The position numbers and the translations under genes are program-made. Under the pieces are notes generated by a model, which had not been told where the DNA came from, did not search any database, and saw nothing but the letters and a program-made list of their open reading frames with translations. A stretch of 64,000 nucleotides of DNA, from contig CP136069.1 in assembly GCA_032622095.1 (NCBI GenBank), forward strand, positions 170,680,394-170,744,393. Direction: 5' to 3'. Below, piece by piece: positions 45,064 to 56,443 of the stretch. Each line of letters starts with the position of its first letter. The first letter of the stretch is position 1. Origin of the DNA: Siphonodentalium dalli. Taxonomy: Eukaryota > Mollusca > Scaphopoda > Gadilida > Siphonodentaliidae.

Positions 45064-46688
45064 CAGGGGGGGATTTCCGGGCACGTATGCCGGGGTGGAT
45101 GAACTTGATGGGACCAACAAACATTTTTTTCCGCAACTAAAATGTTTTTTTCCTGCAAGTCGTATGACTGTTTGGCTTAAAACTCATTACAATAAGAGAA
45201 ATACCGATATTTATAAAACAGAAATGACAAATTTCATGATGATCAGACAAACAGTATAGCTTGTAGCTCATGCTAATGGATTGAATTTTGAATTCCAAGA
45301 TGGCCACCGGCTGGTGACCGGCAGCCATGTTTTTTTGCTGAATGACCCCAAAATGAGTCGTTCCTATTTACTTGTCAATGTTAACATCCATGACAAATAG
45401 TATTCACAGAAATTCATATACAGCTGTTTACAGTGAATCTCCCACACCCAGAGGCGGACTGGCCGATCGGGAAATTTCCCGATGGGCCGGAGGCCGGAAA
45501 AATTCTGATTCCACGTGATTTTCTATCAAGCGAGAATACGAGGGTTTTTTTTTACGGTTTGGGGGGGGGGTATATGTGGTTGGGCGGCCCCAACCACAAC
45601 TTGGGCCGCAAATGAAACTGACGTGGGCCGCCACATGTGTTGTTTAACCTGCCGTGTATCCAATAAGATGGCACTCTTCTAAGAATATATTGATTCGGAA
45701 ATTATTGCACATGTCAAATGTTTTACTTCGGATAATGTGTACTGCCAATATATATATATATAAATATATATCACCCGAGAAGCGGAAAACCGGCGAGGAA
45801 AGACAGAAGTTACCTAAATTGGGAAGTTGGCAGGTTCCCCATGTGAGCATAATGTGACGATGGGGGGGGGCAGAGGCGGACTGGCCGATCGGGAGACCGG
45901 GAAAACTCCGGACGTGGGCCGCCACATGTGTTGTTTAACCAGCCGAATTGGCTAATCGTAAGTTTGTCATTAAATGAACTTGTCAGCATCATATAACACC
46001 ACGTAAAGACCCCGTTAATCTCGAGATTCCAGCTGTAAATCCCAAAAAAATCTCACACCCCTCCCGGACCCTCCCCCAATTGAAATTTACAACAAAATAG
46101 GAACGCTTCAGTTGATGCCAGTCTATATAGAGATGCTAGGATTTGCGAGCTTCTTGTATAGTTTTCAAAATTTTCTCACCCCGGGCCGAACAACAATGAA
46201 CAGCCCGGTGTGTCCTGATCTCTTGTCCGTAGCTGTGTGAGTGTGTGCATTTGTCTGGAGTTAGACCGCTAGATGTTAGAATTTATGCAATTTTTCAGGT
46301 AAAAATATCTGAATGGTCTCATATCGGGAATATATAGAACCATGGTTTGTGAATATATATGATATTAGACCCGAGGTGCAAATGGAATTATGCAAAAACA
46401 TGTATTTGGTCTGATTCCGATTCAAGTGTGGGGGGGGGGGGGTGCAGTTGGAATTTCCCAAGGTGGACTGTGGACACCCCCCGAACAGATGGGCCGGTAT
46501 TATATTAATTTCCCGGGCCGGTTTTTTGGCCCAGTCCGCCTCTGCCCACACCACCCCCCCGCAAATCTGTTTTATTGTTAGAATGGTGGGGTGGAAACCG
46601 GTGGATGTTTGGACGCGGGGGTGGGTCCCAACAAGGGTCGAACGAAAAAAATCAGCATACATGCCTGAACATATTTTCCGACCCCCTG
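45064..46688. mobile_element. CAGGGG/poly-C hAT-like MITE, copy 3, interrupted
   Basis: Left end CAGGGGGGGATTTCCGGGCA and right end ACATATTTTCCGACCCCCTG. The flanks are GTCATAT(C) and ATCATAT(G), an approximate target duplication. It is split by the hAT element at 45449-46544; without it the element is about 520 bp, close to the 483 bp of copy 1. The internal word CCAAGATGGCCACC is present as in the other copies. Confidence 0.75.
45449..46544 (-). mobile_element. hAT-type non-autonomous element, copy 2 (TSD CCCACACC)
   Basis: 1096 bp, the reverse-oriented relative of 41649-42582. Ends are CAGAGGCGGACTGGCC and GGCCCAGTCCGCCTCTG. A perfect 8 bp duplication CCCACACC lies at 45441-45448 and 46545-46552. 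An internal terminal motif starts at about 45871, as in copy 1. It is inserted inside the element at 45064-46688, so it is the younger of the two. Confidence 0.92.
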
Positions 46689-47212
46689 ATCATATGGCCA
46701 TTTTCGTCTATTTTTCCAACTATACTTTCTATAAGCAATGGGAATGCTTTTTAGAAAATTTGTAAATAGTATATACAAGTAGGGGGTTAAATGTAGCACA
46801 CCATGAACTTTGAAGTTGCGGACATTGTTTCTGGTGTCAATTTTTAAACTCCACCCATCGCCTGTTGTCAGGCCGCATTCATTGGCATTACACAAACAGG
46901 CATGGAAATACAAGATAGTGATTCGTCTTATACATGCATATATAAGTTAATTTAACGACATCCGTGTGGTTGTATTAATTTTCAACTTTTGGTGTGATAT
47001 CTTTTGGTGTATCATAACTACACGGTACTGTAGTTCCATAACAATGACCGTGGCTAATGAATCTGGCATTTCTGTAATAAGAAGAAAAATATGCTGCATA
47101 TACATGTATGTGATATGGATACATGTATTTTTATAATTTGCAAACATATTTATAAACAAAGTGTAAAGTTCATTCAACCAACAATGTGAGCGTCCTCAGC
47201 AATTCAGATGAC
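46689..47212. other. No recognised gene; possible splice acceptor near 47072
   Basis: On the minus strand TTTTTCTTCTTATTACAG ends at 47072. One following frame reads NARFISHGHCYGTTVPCSYD and then TPKDITPKVEN before TAA; another gives MPDSLATVIVMELQYRVV. Which, if any, is used cannot be told. Confidence 0.2.
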
Positions 47213-47963
47213 CATGGTTCAATCGTAAGTGGGGGAATCGGGCCTGACAAAATCATGGATAGTTTGTTGACACGATTACGATGTCATCACACATGAGTAT
47301 ATTGTCGGCGACTCGGCGGTTAACCATGTGATTAACTACCCTATGTTTTTTTATTTACTTTGTACAATTTTTAAGTACACACACAGTTCTGATTCAGTCA
47401 CAAGTGGAGGTAGCCAAGGATACGCCACAATTTTGCATCTAAAATGCTTGATACTACTTTTTATCACTCATGACAATGCCTGACCATGCGCAGTACAACT
47501 ATCACCGTATCGGTTACTACCCACAACAAAATCTTTCCACTTACGATTGAATCGTGATCATCAGAACATTCACTTAGTGAAAGTTCAGATGACCACGATT
47601 CAATCGTAAACTTGTCGAAACTTTTCCATCATAGGAAATAACTGATAATTGGACTGCGCACGCTCACATCGAAATCGTAGGTCAAAAATAATATCAAGCA
47701 CTGTTTGATTTTACTATTTTTAGATGCCAAATTGAGGCGTATCCTTGGTTTATACCGGTACCTCCACTTGTGACGAAATATTCGCAGTGGTGTGTGCATA
47801 AAAATTGTAGCTGAAAATGACCGGTGTAGTCAATCACATGCTTTAGGATGTTCAACCTACGGTATAATCATGTACAACGCCGCATTGCAATTTTGTGAAC
47901 AAACCATCCACGATCTTGTCGGGCCTGATTCCTCTACTTACAAATTAATCGTGGTCATCTGAA
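47213..47963. mobile_element. Foldback element with ~370 bp arms
   Basis: TTCAGATGACCATGGTTCAA at the left and its approximate reverse complement (ttaatcgtggtcatctgaa) at the right enclose two arms meeting at about 47575 (ttcacttagtgaaag). Landmarks are mirrored across the centre: ggcctgacaaaatcatggat / atccacgatcttgtcgggcc, cacaagtggaggta / tacctccacttgtgac, ccaaggatacgcc / ggcgtatccttgg. The arms are diverged. The words atcgtaagtggggga and caagcactgtttgatttt resemble the Harbinger-like MITE at 61000-61343. Confidence 0.8.
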
Positions 47964-47989
47964 CGTACACTACATGTACATGAGGCCAA

Positions 47990-48235
47990 CACCCCCCATG
48001 GAATACGAAATACCACTTAACACAGAGGGTGGAATACAGAATACCAGTTAACAGCCATATGGAATACATAAAAATATATGAAAACTTCATTTTTTGGAAG
48101 GTCGGCGTACGAATACGGAATACCGGTATATTTGGAATACCGAATACCTCCTAACAGAGGGGCCGGAATACGGCGTACCTCATAACAGGGCATGGAATAC
48201 GGCGTACGAAAAGGGGGGGGGGGGGGGTGGGGGGC
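47990..48235. repeat. Degenerate GGAATACsGxATACC repeat ending in poly-G
   Basis: Many irregular copies of ggaatac(g/a), gaatacc and cttaacag within 240 bp, ending in a long G run at 48209-48230. Confidence 0.7.
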
Positions 48236-48240
48236 CTCTT

Positions 48241-48882
48241 ACAGGTAATGATGAATTGGCCACACAATAACTAGAATGAATCATTGAATGAGCATTTTAT
48301 TTTTAATATTATCACTATCAGGTTCACATTTGTTCAAAATTATTCTATGAAGAAGTACCTTTCTATACAATCGCCTTTTAAGTTATATTTTCAATAATTG
48401 TGACCTTTTTGTTTTCCAACTATTGTCATACAAATCTCGACCGATAATACACATCAATTATGCATAGCTTTATGCCAGAATTGATTTTTGCAGAGTAAAA
48501 TTTACCACTCAAGCCAGTTACGGAATACTTTACTTTTATTTACTATAGAAATTAAGCACAAAATATAATTTAATAAAAACCGATTTTGCCAAGTTTCCCA
48601 CTTTTGCCAATATTGTGGATGGGTACATTAATATACGAATGATCAATTCCATATAATCATAGTCCATCCGATGTTACTATTTTAACATGACAAATCATAA
48701 CAAATGACAAGCAGATTGAACGTATCCTAAAATTTCGACCATATTTCACCGACAGTAAAATTCACCATCATTTCATTTGAAAAATATGAATAAATCACGC
48801 ACGTGTAATCGTATTTCAATTAAGTATATCACTCGTAACAACATTTTCGTGAAGAGAAAACACTTTACAACAGTTTACTTAC
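48241..48882. other. No recognisable feature
   Basis: AT-rich. If the candidate exon at 48883-48918 is real this would be its first intron. Confidence 0.3.
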
Positions 48883-48918
48883 CTGAAAAATCAGATCAAA
48901 TGGAGTATATCTCTTCAT
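48883..48918 (-). other. Candidate first coding exon, unrecognised
   Basis: Minus strand: ATG at 48918, then MKRYTPFDLIFQ in phase 0 to a perfect donor CAG|GTAAGT (exon ends 48883). Just upstream (48940-48955) is CAGCCATTTTGGCAAC, a YY1-like word of the kind often found near transcription starts, in a locally GC-richer block. On the plus strand the same block offers ATGGCTGACGAAAGAACAGC (48949) opening a 27-codon frame. Orientation is therefore not certain. Product unknown. Confidence 0.3.
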
Positions 48919-49237
48919 TTCCGACCTCGAAACTTTTTTGTTGCCAAAATGGCTGACGAAAGAACAGCGCGAGCGAACAGCGGACACACCAAACGTTGTA
49001 ATCCGAGTCCGACTTCAGTAAAAGGTGTATAGTTGTGATTATCAATTTCGTCCATCATAGAAATCTGGTATATTTTATAATAGAGACATGTTCTGCACAC
49101 AGATCTATACAATTTGCATGTTCATAAAAGGTATCTCGGGATTACTCAGATGGTGGGCCAATATAGACTTGAGTGATGTGTTTTGACCTGTGCCATTTAA
49201 ATTTAATTGGGGGGGGTGGGGGTGGTCAATGCGTATT

Positions 49238-49440
49238 ATTTTTCATTTGCGTTTAAGCGCAAATGATTTACGCTTAGGCATAAACATTTGCGGTTAAGCC
49301 TAAATGATAGAGGTTATTTGAACTTAAGCGCAAATATGTGTGCTTAAGCGCAAATATGTGTGCTTAAGCGCAAATATGTGTGCTTAAGCGCAAATATGTG
49401 TGCTTAAATGCAAATATTTTCGCTCAAACTTAAATAAATA
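49238..49440 (+). repeat. 20 bp palindromic tandem repeat
   Basis: Units of ATGTGTGCTTAAGCGCAAAT, exact or nearly so for about five copies (49335-49410) with degenerate copies around them. Each contains the inverted words TTTGCGCTTAAGCGCAAA or similar. Confidence 0.85.
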
Positions 49441-49479
49441 ATAAATGTTAAAAGGGCCTCCCCCATATATATATGACCA

Positions 49480-49600
49480 TGGCGGGAATTCGCTGGTGCA
49501 GCATTAAAGTCTTAACATACCATGTGCTAGAGCATTCTCTTATATATGTGAGTCATCCATATGGAGCCTCGCATCATATATAAAAGAATGCACTGGCTTA
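49480..49600 (+). mobile_element. Dual-hairpin MITE, subfamily B fragment
   Basis: cgctggtgcagcattaaagt, then gcattctcttatatatgtga..atggagcctcgcatcatata and aaaagaatgcactggctta, match the left half of 39338-39591. The second hairpin and right end are missing; the satellite begins just after. Confidence 0.7.
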
Positions 49601-49609
49601 CAAGGCTTG

Positions 49610-52600
49610 CCAATGAACTGAACATGTATTAGGTTATTGCATGCACTTTTAATAAACAGGGCAAGGTAGATTACATCATTTTATAGATATTCTAAAATTT
49701 CTAGTTTGTGAAAACTATAATTAAAGCCATATTGTATGAACCCTGTCTAACCAACTGAACTATGAACTATAGACATGTTATCATTTTTATTATCAGAGAC
49801 ATGCCTTCTGCAAAGATATAGCCTTATACATTATAAACATGCAAATAGTTGCTTCATTTGGGCTAACTTCCATCATTTAGTGAGTCAAACATGAGGAAAT
49901 TCTCTTAGTTTGAAAGTTGTAGCAAGCCTGGCCCGGTGAGTTGATGTCACAAACATCAAATATTGTTACTTCTTGTCAGATGGACATTCCTGCCAATAAA
50001 TTAAACATTTCTCATTGCAACTGTGTGCATTTTAATACACAGAGCCTGATATAAATTACACCATTTGATGGATATTTTATTAAATAGTCTGTGGAAACAA
50101 CATAAAAGCCATATTCTATGCATCCCTGTATAGCCAAAAGAAATTAAACTATGGATATTTTATTGTTTATTTGATCAGAGACATGTATTCTGTTGAGATA
50201 TATGTTAAAAACATGCAAATAGTGGTTTCATTTGGGCTTGCTCCCATAAATTAGAGAGTCAGACATGAAGAGATTCCCTTATTTCAAATTTATAAGATGC
50301 CAAGCCAGCTGAAATGGTGTATCAAACCTCAAATGGCAGTATTTCTTATCAGATGGACATCTCTACCAATAAATTAAACATTTCTCATAGTCATTGCATG
50401 CATTTTAATATACAGGACAAGTTAGAAAACATCATTTGATGGATATTTTACTTAAAATAGTCTGTGGAAACAACATAAAAGCCATATTGTATGCATCCCT
50501 GTGTAGCCAAAAGAAATTAAACTATGGATATTTTATTGTTTATTTCACCAGAGACATGTATTCGGTTGAGATATTGCCTTATATATGTTATAAACATGCA
50601 AATAGTGGCTTCATTTTGGGCTTGCTTCCATAATTTAGAGAGTCAAACCTGAAGAGATTCCCTTTTTATTTCAAATTTGTAAGATGCGAAGCCAACTGAA
50701 ATGGTGTATCAAACCTCAAATGGCAATATTTCTTATCAGATGGACATCTCTACTAATAAATTAAACATTTCTCATGGTCATTGCATACATTTTAATATAC
50801 AGGACAAGGTAGAAACATCATTTGATGGAAATATTAATTAAAATAGTCTGTCAAATCTACATAAAAGCCATATTGTATGCATCCCTGTATAGCCAAATGA
50901 AATTAAACTATGGATATTTTTTTGTTTATTTCATTAGAGACATGCATTCTGTTGAGATATAGCCTTATATATGTTATAAACATGCAAATAGTACCTTTAT
51001 TTGGGTTTGCTTCCATAATTTAGAGAGTCAAACCTGAAGAGATTCCCTTATTTCAAATTTACAAGATGCCAGGCCAGCTGAAATGGTGTATCAAACCCCA
51101 AATGACAGTATATCTTATCAGATGGACATCTGTACCAATAAATTAAACATTTCTCATAGTCACTGCATGCATTATAATATATAGGCCAAGATAGAAAACA
51201 TCATTTGATGGATATTTTACTTAAAATATTCAGTGGAAACTACATAAAAGCAATATTGTATGCATCCCTGTATAGCCAAATCAAATTAAACTATGGATAT
51301 TGTATTGCTTATTTCATCTGAGACATGTATTCTGTTCAGATATAGCCTTATATATGTTATAAACATGCCAATAATGGCATAATTTAGGCTTTTTTTCCAT
51401 AATTTAGCGGGTCAAAGCTGAATAAATTCCCTTATTTCAAATTTGTAAGATGCCAAGCCAGCTGAAATGGTCTATCAAACCCCAAACGACAGTATTTCTT
51501 ATCAGATGGACATCTGTACCAATAAATTAAACATTTCTCATAGTCACTGCATGCATTATAATATATAGGACAAGGCAGAAAACAACATTTGATGGATATT
51601 TTACTTAAAATAGTCTGTGGAAACAACCTAAAAGCCATGTTGTATGCATCCCTGTATAGCCAAAATAAATTAAACTATGGATATTTTATTGTTGATTTCA
51701 TCAGAGACATGTATTCTGTTGAGATATAGCCTTATATATGTTATAAACATGCAAATAGTGGCTTCATTTGGGCTTGCTTCCATAATTTAGAGAGTCAAAC
51801 CTGAAGAGATTCCCTTATTTTAAATTTGTAAGATGCCAAGACAGCTGAAATGGTGTATCAAACCTTAAATGGCAGTATTTCTTATCAGATGGACATCTCT
51901 CCCAATAAATTAAACATTTCTCATGGTCACTGTGTGCATTATGATATATAGGGCAAGGTAGAAAACATTATTTGATGGATATCGTACTTAAAATAGTCTG
52001 TGGAAACTACTTAAAAGCAATATTGTATGCAGCCCTCTATAGCCAAATGCAATTAAACTATGGATATTTTATTGTGTATTTTATCAGCGACATGTATTAT
52101 GTTGAGATATAGCCTTATACACGTCATTAACATGCAAATAGTGGCTTCATATGGGCTTTCTTCCATTATTTAGAGAGTCAAATCTGAAGAAATTCCCTTA
52201 GTTTGATATTTATGATCCCATAATCCCATGAAATGGTATTTTAAACCTCAAATGTCAGTATTTCTTATCAGATGGACATATCAACTAATGAATTAAACAT
52301 TTCCCATGGTCATTACATGCATTTTAATATACAAGGCTATGTAGAAAACATCATTTGATGGATATTTTACTTAAAATAGTCTGTGGAAACTACATAAAAG
52401 CAATATTGTATGCATCCCTCTATAGCCAAATGCAATTGAACTATGGATATTTTATTGTGCATTTTATCAGAGACATGTATTCTATTGAGATATAGCCTTA
52501 TACATGTTACTAACATGCAAATAGTGGCTTCATTTGGGCTTTCTTCCATAATTTAGAGAGTCAAAGCTGAATAAATTCCCTTAGGTTTCAAATTTAAAAG

Positions 52601-52960
52601 ATACCAAGCCAGCTGAAATGGTGTATCAAACCTAAAATGTCAGTATTTCTTATCAGATGGACATCTCTACCAATAAATTAAGCATTTCTCATGTCCATTG
52701 CATGCATTTTAATATATAGGACAAGGCAGAATACATCACTTGATGGATATTTTACTTTAAATACTTTGTGGAAACTAAATAAAGTCACATTGTATGCTTT
52801 CCTATATTGCCAAATGAAATTCAACTATGGATACATTGGATATTTTATTGTTTGTATCATCAGAGACATACATTCTGCTAAGATATAGTCTTTTGTGTGT
52901 TATAAACATACAATAGGTGCATGGCCTCATTGGGCTTGCTTTCATAATACAAGAGAGTCA
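49610..52960 (+). repeat. ~384 bp satellite, eight to nine units
   Basis: The marker tggacat(c/t) within cttatcagatggacatctct returns at 49981, 50354, 50741, 51123, 51507, 51890, 52273 and 52658, giving periods of 373, 387, 382, 384, 383, 383 and 385. Each unit also holds gatggatattttacttaaaa, tagtctgtggaaac, gccatattgtatgcatccct, gaaattaaactatggatatt, acatgcaaatagtggcttca and agagagtcaaa. Outer units are more diverged than inner ones. No frame is conserved between units. Confidence 0.95.
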
Positions 52961-53261
52961 ACTCTGAAGAAATACCATCGGTTTGAAATTGGTAGCATCT
53001 TCCATCCTTATATAAGAGGGGTATATACCAGCTTGAAGTACCGGTTTAATTAATAGGTTCAATGCAAGGGGCCACCAAAGAGGTTTGTCTAGTTCGGGAT
53101 GGTGTGGCAAACCGCCAACTGGAGATTTCAAGGGAGGCCTCCTCAATGGCGACCCACTATATTGTGCAAACAAAATTTTATTAAAATTGTATAAAGGTCA
53201 GCATGCCCTAAGAGCATTGAGAAATAGATAAAAACACTTACTGACAGATTGCCAATAAAAA
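52961..53261. other. No recognisable feature
   Basis: A 71-codon minus-strand frame (52958-53173) is proline-rich without a motif. Confidence 0.3.
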
Positions 53262-53570
53262 AATTACATCTGTTGAAACTATTGTTATGTAAACAAAACT
53301 GTTACAGTGATTTGTCAACAAATATATAATTCTAGCTGTATTATTAGTTCAAATATTTTACTATGAATAACATTTTCAGAATATTTAATCAACAGGTTGG
53401 ACCTTTTCCAATGTTATGTAAACAAAACTGTTACAGTGAGTGACTTGTCAACAATTATATAATCTTATAGCTGTAGTATTACATGTAGTTCAAATATTTA
53501 AGTATGAATATGAATTTTCAGAATATTTAATCAACAGGTTGGTCTGGTTGGACCTTTTTCAATGTTTACC
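53262..53570 (+). repeat. Two tandem copies of the ACAAAACTGTTACAGTG repeat
   Basis: Copies at about 53285-53400 and 53405-53560 share ttatgtaaacaaaactgtta, cttgtcaacaa, agttcaaatattt and cagaatatttaatcaacagg. A relative is at 39190-39325. Confidence 0.75.
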
Positions 53571-53639
53571 ATAAACTTTTGATCACAATTTTGCTCTCGT
53601 TGGACTTTTACGGTTATTCCAATACAGCAGTAATTTCTA

Positions 53640-53957
53640 CATAACAATTAATTCTTGGTTTAGAAATATTTTCTTTAAGTATTTCTTAACTTAGAAAAAA
53701 AATCTTGAAACAAGAAATATATATTTAATTTTTGAAGCCATTTTCTTAGTAAGGAAATTGTTTCTTGTTTCAAGACTAAAATCTATCTTATTTGAGAAAA
53801 CTATCTCTTGTCTGGTGGGAGTTTCTTAAATTTTCTTGATGTAGCAGACTTGGGGGGTATATTTCCCAAAATAAGATTTATTTTCCTGTTTCAGGAAATA
53901 GTTTTTCTTGTTTCAAGATATTTTATCTTATTAAGAAATTATTTTTGGCAGTGATGC
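53640..53957. mobile_element. AAGAAA-rich element ending TTTTTGGCAGTG
   Basis: Palindrome-rich sequence of caagaaat/atttcttg words ending ATTATTTTTGGCAGTG. That end is the inverse of the CACTGCCAAAAATA terminus of the composite repeats at 35516 and 61782, so the families probably share terminal sequences. The left end is unclear. Confidence 0.5.
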
Positions 53958-54252
53958 ACTTTGGAACGTATTGGTGGTTATAACATTATTTGGCAGTATG
54001 AATATTGTACTTTATCTTAAGTAATATCCTACACATGTAACATATTGAATGGCAACCGTTTCGTACAGACAAAACTAGATTGTACATTTCGATGTATAGA
54101 GCTCAATCTAATAATTATTGTTATTAATGGTACAATGAGCCTGGTATCCATCACAGGGTTGAGTCGTTAAAATATAAATTAAAAAAATATATCAGTTTAA
54201 ATCGAGCGCGCCACTTTAAAAAATGCATCGACAAATACTACGTACTTAACGA
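53958..54252. other. No recognisable feature
   Basis: AT-rich spacer. Confidence 0.3.
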
Positions 54253-54577
54253 GGGATTTTTTTCTTCAGATATCGCCTCACTTCTAAGGGCCATAATTCA
54301 CAAACGCCTGAACCAATTCTTAAAATTCGAGTATAAGTTATATTTTCCAATGATAATAAACAGTGCTAGGATAAACATCGAGTCTTGTTGTTGGGGGCAC
54401 AATATTGTAATTCTGGGATTTTTTTCTTCAGATATCGCCTCACTTCTAAGGGCCATAATTCACAAACGCCTGAACCAATTCTTAAAATTCGAGTATAAGT
54501 TATATTTTCCAATGATAATAAACAGTGCTAGGATAAACATCGAGTCTTGTTGTTGGGGGCACAATATTGTAATTCTG
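54253..54577 (+). repeat. Perfect-looking 162 bp tandem duplication
   Basis: Two units (54253-54414 and 54415-54576) appear identical base for base. They begin gggatttttttcttcagata and end ttgtaattct. 162 is a multiple of 3, which is why an 80-codon frame spans them; that frame is not evidence of a gene. Confidence 0.9.
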
Positions 54578-55016
54578 GCAAGTTCGGGTTAATGTCGGGA
54601 CTGCTGTTCGATCGTGACCACCGTCCGTGCGTATGTGGGTTTCCATCACACTTACACACTGATATGGCCAGTAAAATAACCGCTAGACCCCACATTGGCT
54701 GTCCGGGCTGTTAGCTTCGTTAGCGATTCGCCCTTGTTTCTTAGTGTATGCAGTCACGGTAGTTCGGCTACATATACGATGGCGATACGGGGGTCCGGGC
54801 TGTGGGTACAATATTGCAGTTCTGGCTGAATATCGGAAGTCATGGGTTAATAGATGCACTTATGTATGGCCGTAACCACCATCCGTTTGTGTGTGTGTTT
54901 CCATGACAACCACGCACTGATATGGCCACCACAGTGGCCACCTAGACACCGTCGTGGCTGTCCGAGCTGTTAGCTTCATTCGCGGCAAACGTATTTGCCG
55001 ATGGCGGCATTTTGAT
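54578..55016 (+). repeat. Interspersed repeat (TTCTGGC/CCGTGACCAC family), two tandem copies
   Basis: About 54578-54780 and 54781-55016 are copies of the family at 11885-12165. The second is interrupted at 55016 by the hAT element and continues at 59242. Confidence 0.75.
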
Positions 55017-55318
55017 CAGGGTTGGGTCAATTACATTGAAATGTAATTAATTACAATTACATTGAAATATGTCAATTACAATTACAATTACATTGGAAAT
55101 ACAATGTAATTAATTACAATTACATTGTTCCAATTACAATTACTTTTGGTTAATGAAAATCGGGATTCGGGAAGAGCTTCAAGGAGGAAAGTCATTTGTG
55201 TTTGATGAACTTTATTGATATGCATAAAATATAAAAGCAAATTAATGTAACACAGTGAAACAATGTAAACAAAACAACAACTACATGTAGAGCACAAATT
55301 GTTCATTTGATGTGGTGG

Positions 55319-55510
55319 TTACACCTGACCATCATCATTCTTTCGAATTGCAGCTAGCAGGCTTAACCCAGGAAAGTTTGTACAATTAAGTCGCCAGTAT
55401 GTGAGTGGACTGGTATCACTGGGCACGCACGGTTCCTGCAGATATTTCGTAACCTCATCACTGTCAGTTGTGAGGATCGGTGTAGTATAATTAACATTAA
55501 GATACATCAT
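55319..55510 (-). pseudogene. hAT transposase C-terminal dimerisation domain remnant
   Basis: Minus-strand frame from ATG 55510 to a stop at 55319. EVTKYLQEPCVPSDTSPLTY followed by WRLNCTNFPGLSLLAAIRKN matches the hAT C-terminal dimerisation signature (usually E..RYL.EP..P....PL.WW......FP.L..LA). In intact hAT transposases this helical region lets the enzyme form dimers or higher oligomers. Here it is cut off from any catalytic domain and only ~500 bp from the BED exon, so the transposase has been internally deleted. The real upstream boundary is probably an exon edge or deletion point rather than the ATG. Confidence 0.8.
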
Positions 55511-56052
55511 TATGTATAATTTGCCTACATACTAATAGCAGGGATTAAAACAATCAAGCCAGCTAGGGTTGTAAATCACACACAATGACATAATCAGGAT
55601 TATGAGGTAAAACAGGCCACCTGCCTAAGGCTGCCTTTGTTAGGGGATTAACGCATTGATAAAATACTGCAGTGGAGTCATATAATTAGGACAGCAAGAC
55701 AGATTAAGTGCACAACACTGACCAGATATGGAGGTGAATACAGTTAAGCTCAAAACAAATAGACTAAATGATGTTTTGTTATGAAGACAAAATGCATTTA
55801 TTATTAATGTTATAAAACAATTATTGTTTTAAAATGAATGTATTACTTTTAAAGATATATTCCGGGAATGTTCAGAAACAAGAATAATGTTTATGAATTT
55901 TTTTTTTTTTTAATTCAATACATGTACTTGTATTAATTATGTACATATTGTCATGATGATATACACATTATTGTAGGTGTATTAAAACATATACATATAA
56001 TAATAACAATAACATATATAAATAATATAAAATAAAATTCAACATGACTTAC

Positions 56053-56199
56053 CTTTAGATGTGTGATGAAATTTGAAGTGGCTTTTGCTGAACCCGAAAT
56101 CAGTGTTGGACAATGTTTACATGTACCTTTGAAATTGTCAGAAATACCATTAGGCAAGGTAACATGTTGCCTAATGAATGAAAAACTTTGAGAAGGCAT
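56053..56199 (-). CDS. BED-type zinc-finger exon of the hAT element
   Basis: Minus strand: ATG at 56199, then SFIRQHVTLPNGISDNFKGT, CKHCPTLISGSAKATSNFIT and HLK, ending at a consensus donor AAG|GTAAGT (exon ends 56053). CxxC followed by N-F-x-x-H-L-K is the BED finger; the last histidine would be supplied either by the next exon or by read-through (HLKVSH). BED fingers bind DNA at the ends of hAT elements and also occur in domesticated ZBED genes. No upstream exon is identified. The exon's open frame and intact donor show that the finger has outlived the deleted catalytic core. Confidence 0.75.
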
Positions 56200-56443
56200 C
56201 GCTAATGACTCTAATAGAGGCAAAGAGACAATGATTGCTTGTGTGAGTGAGTGGTTCGGGGGGCTGGCCCGGGATTGTCGAAAGGGCCGAGAGGCACATT
56301 TCCTTAATCCCTCATATTTATGCCTTTATTTGAGGAACAATTTTTTTTTGTTCAGCATTTTTATGATGTTGACTTTATCTTTTCTTTTTCCTTTTCTTCT
56401 TTGCATTCGGTTTTTCGGTTGATGATTGAGGAGATGATGGAGG

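Noticed and set aside
46390-46913. Frames of 107-111 codons on both strands
   Set aside because: They bridge the right end of the nested hAT element and its host element; no conserved protein motif.
49238-49440. CRISPR-like array
   Set aside because: Short contiguous repeats without unique spacers in a eukaryotic context; it is a minisatellite.
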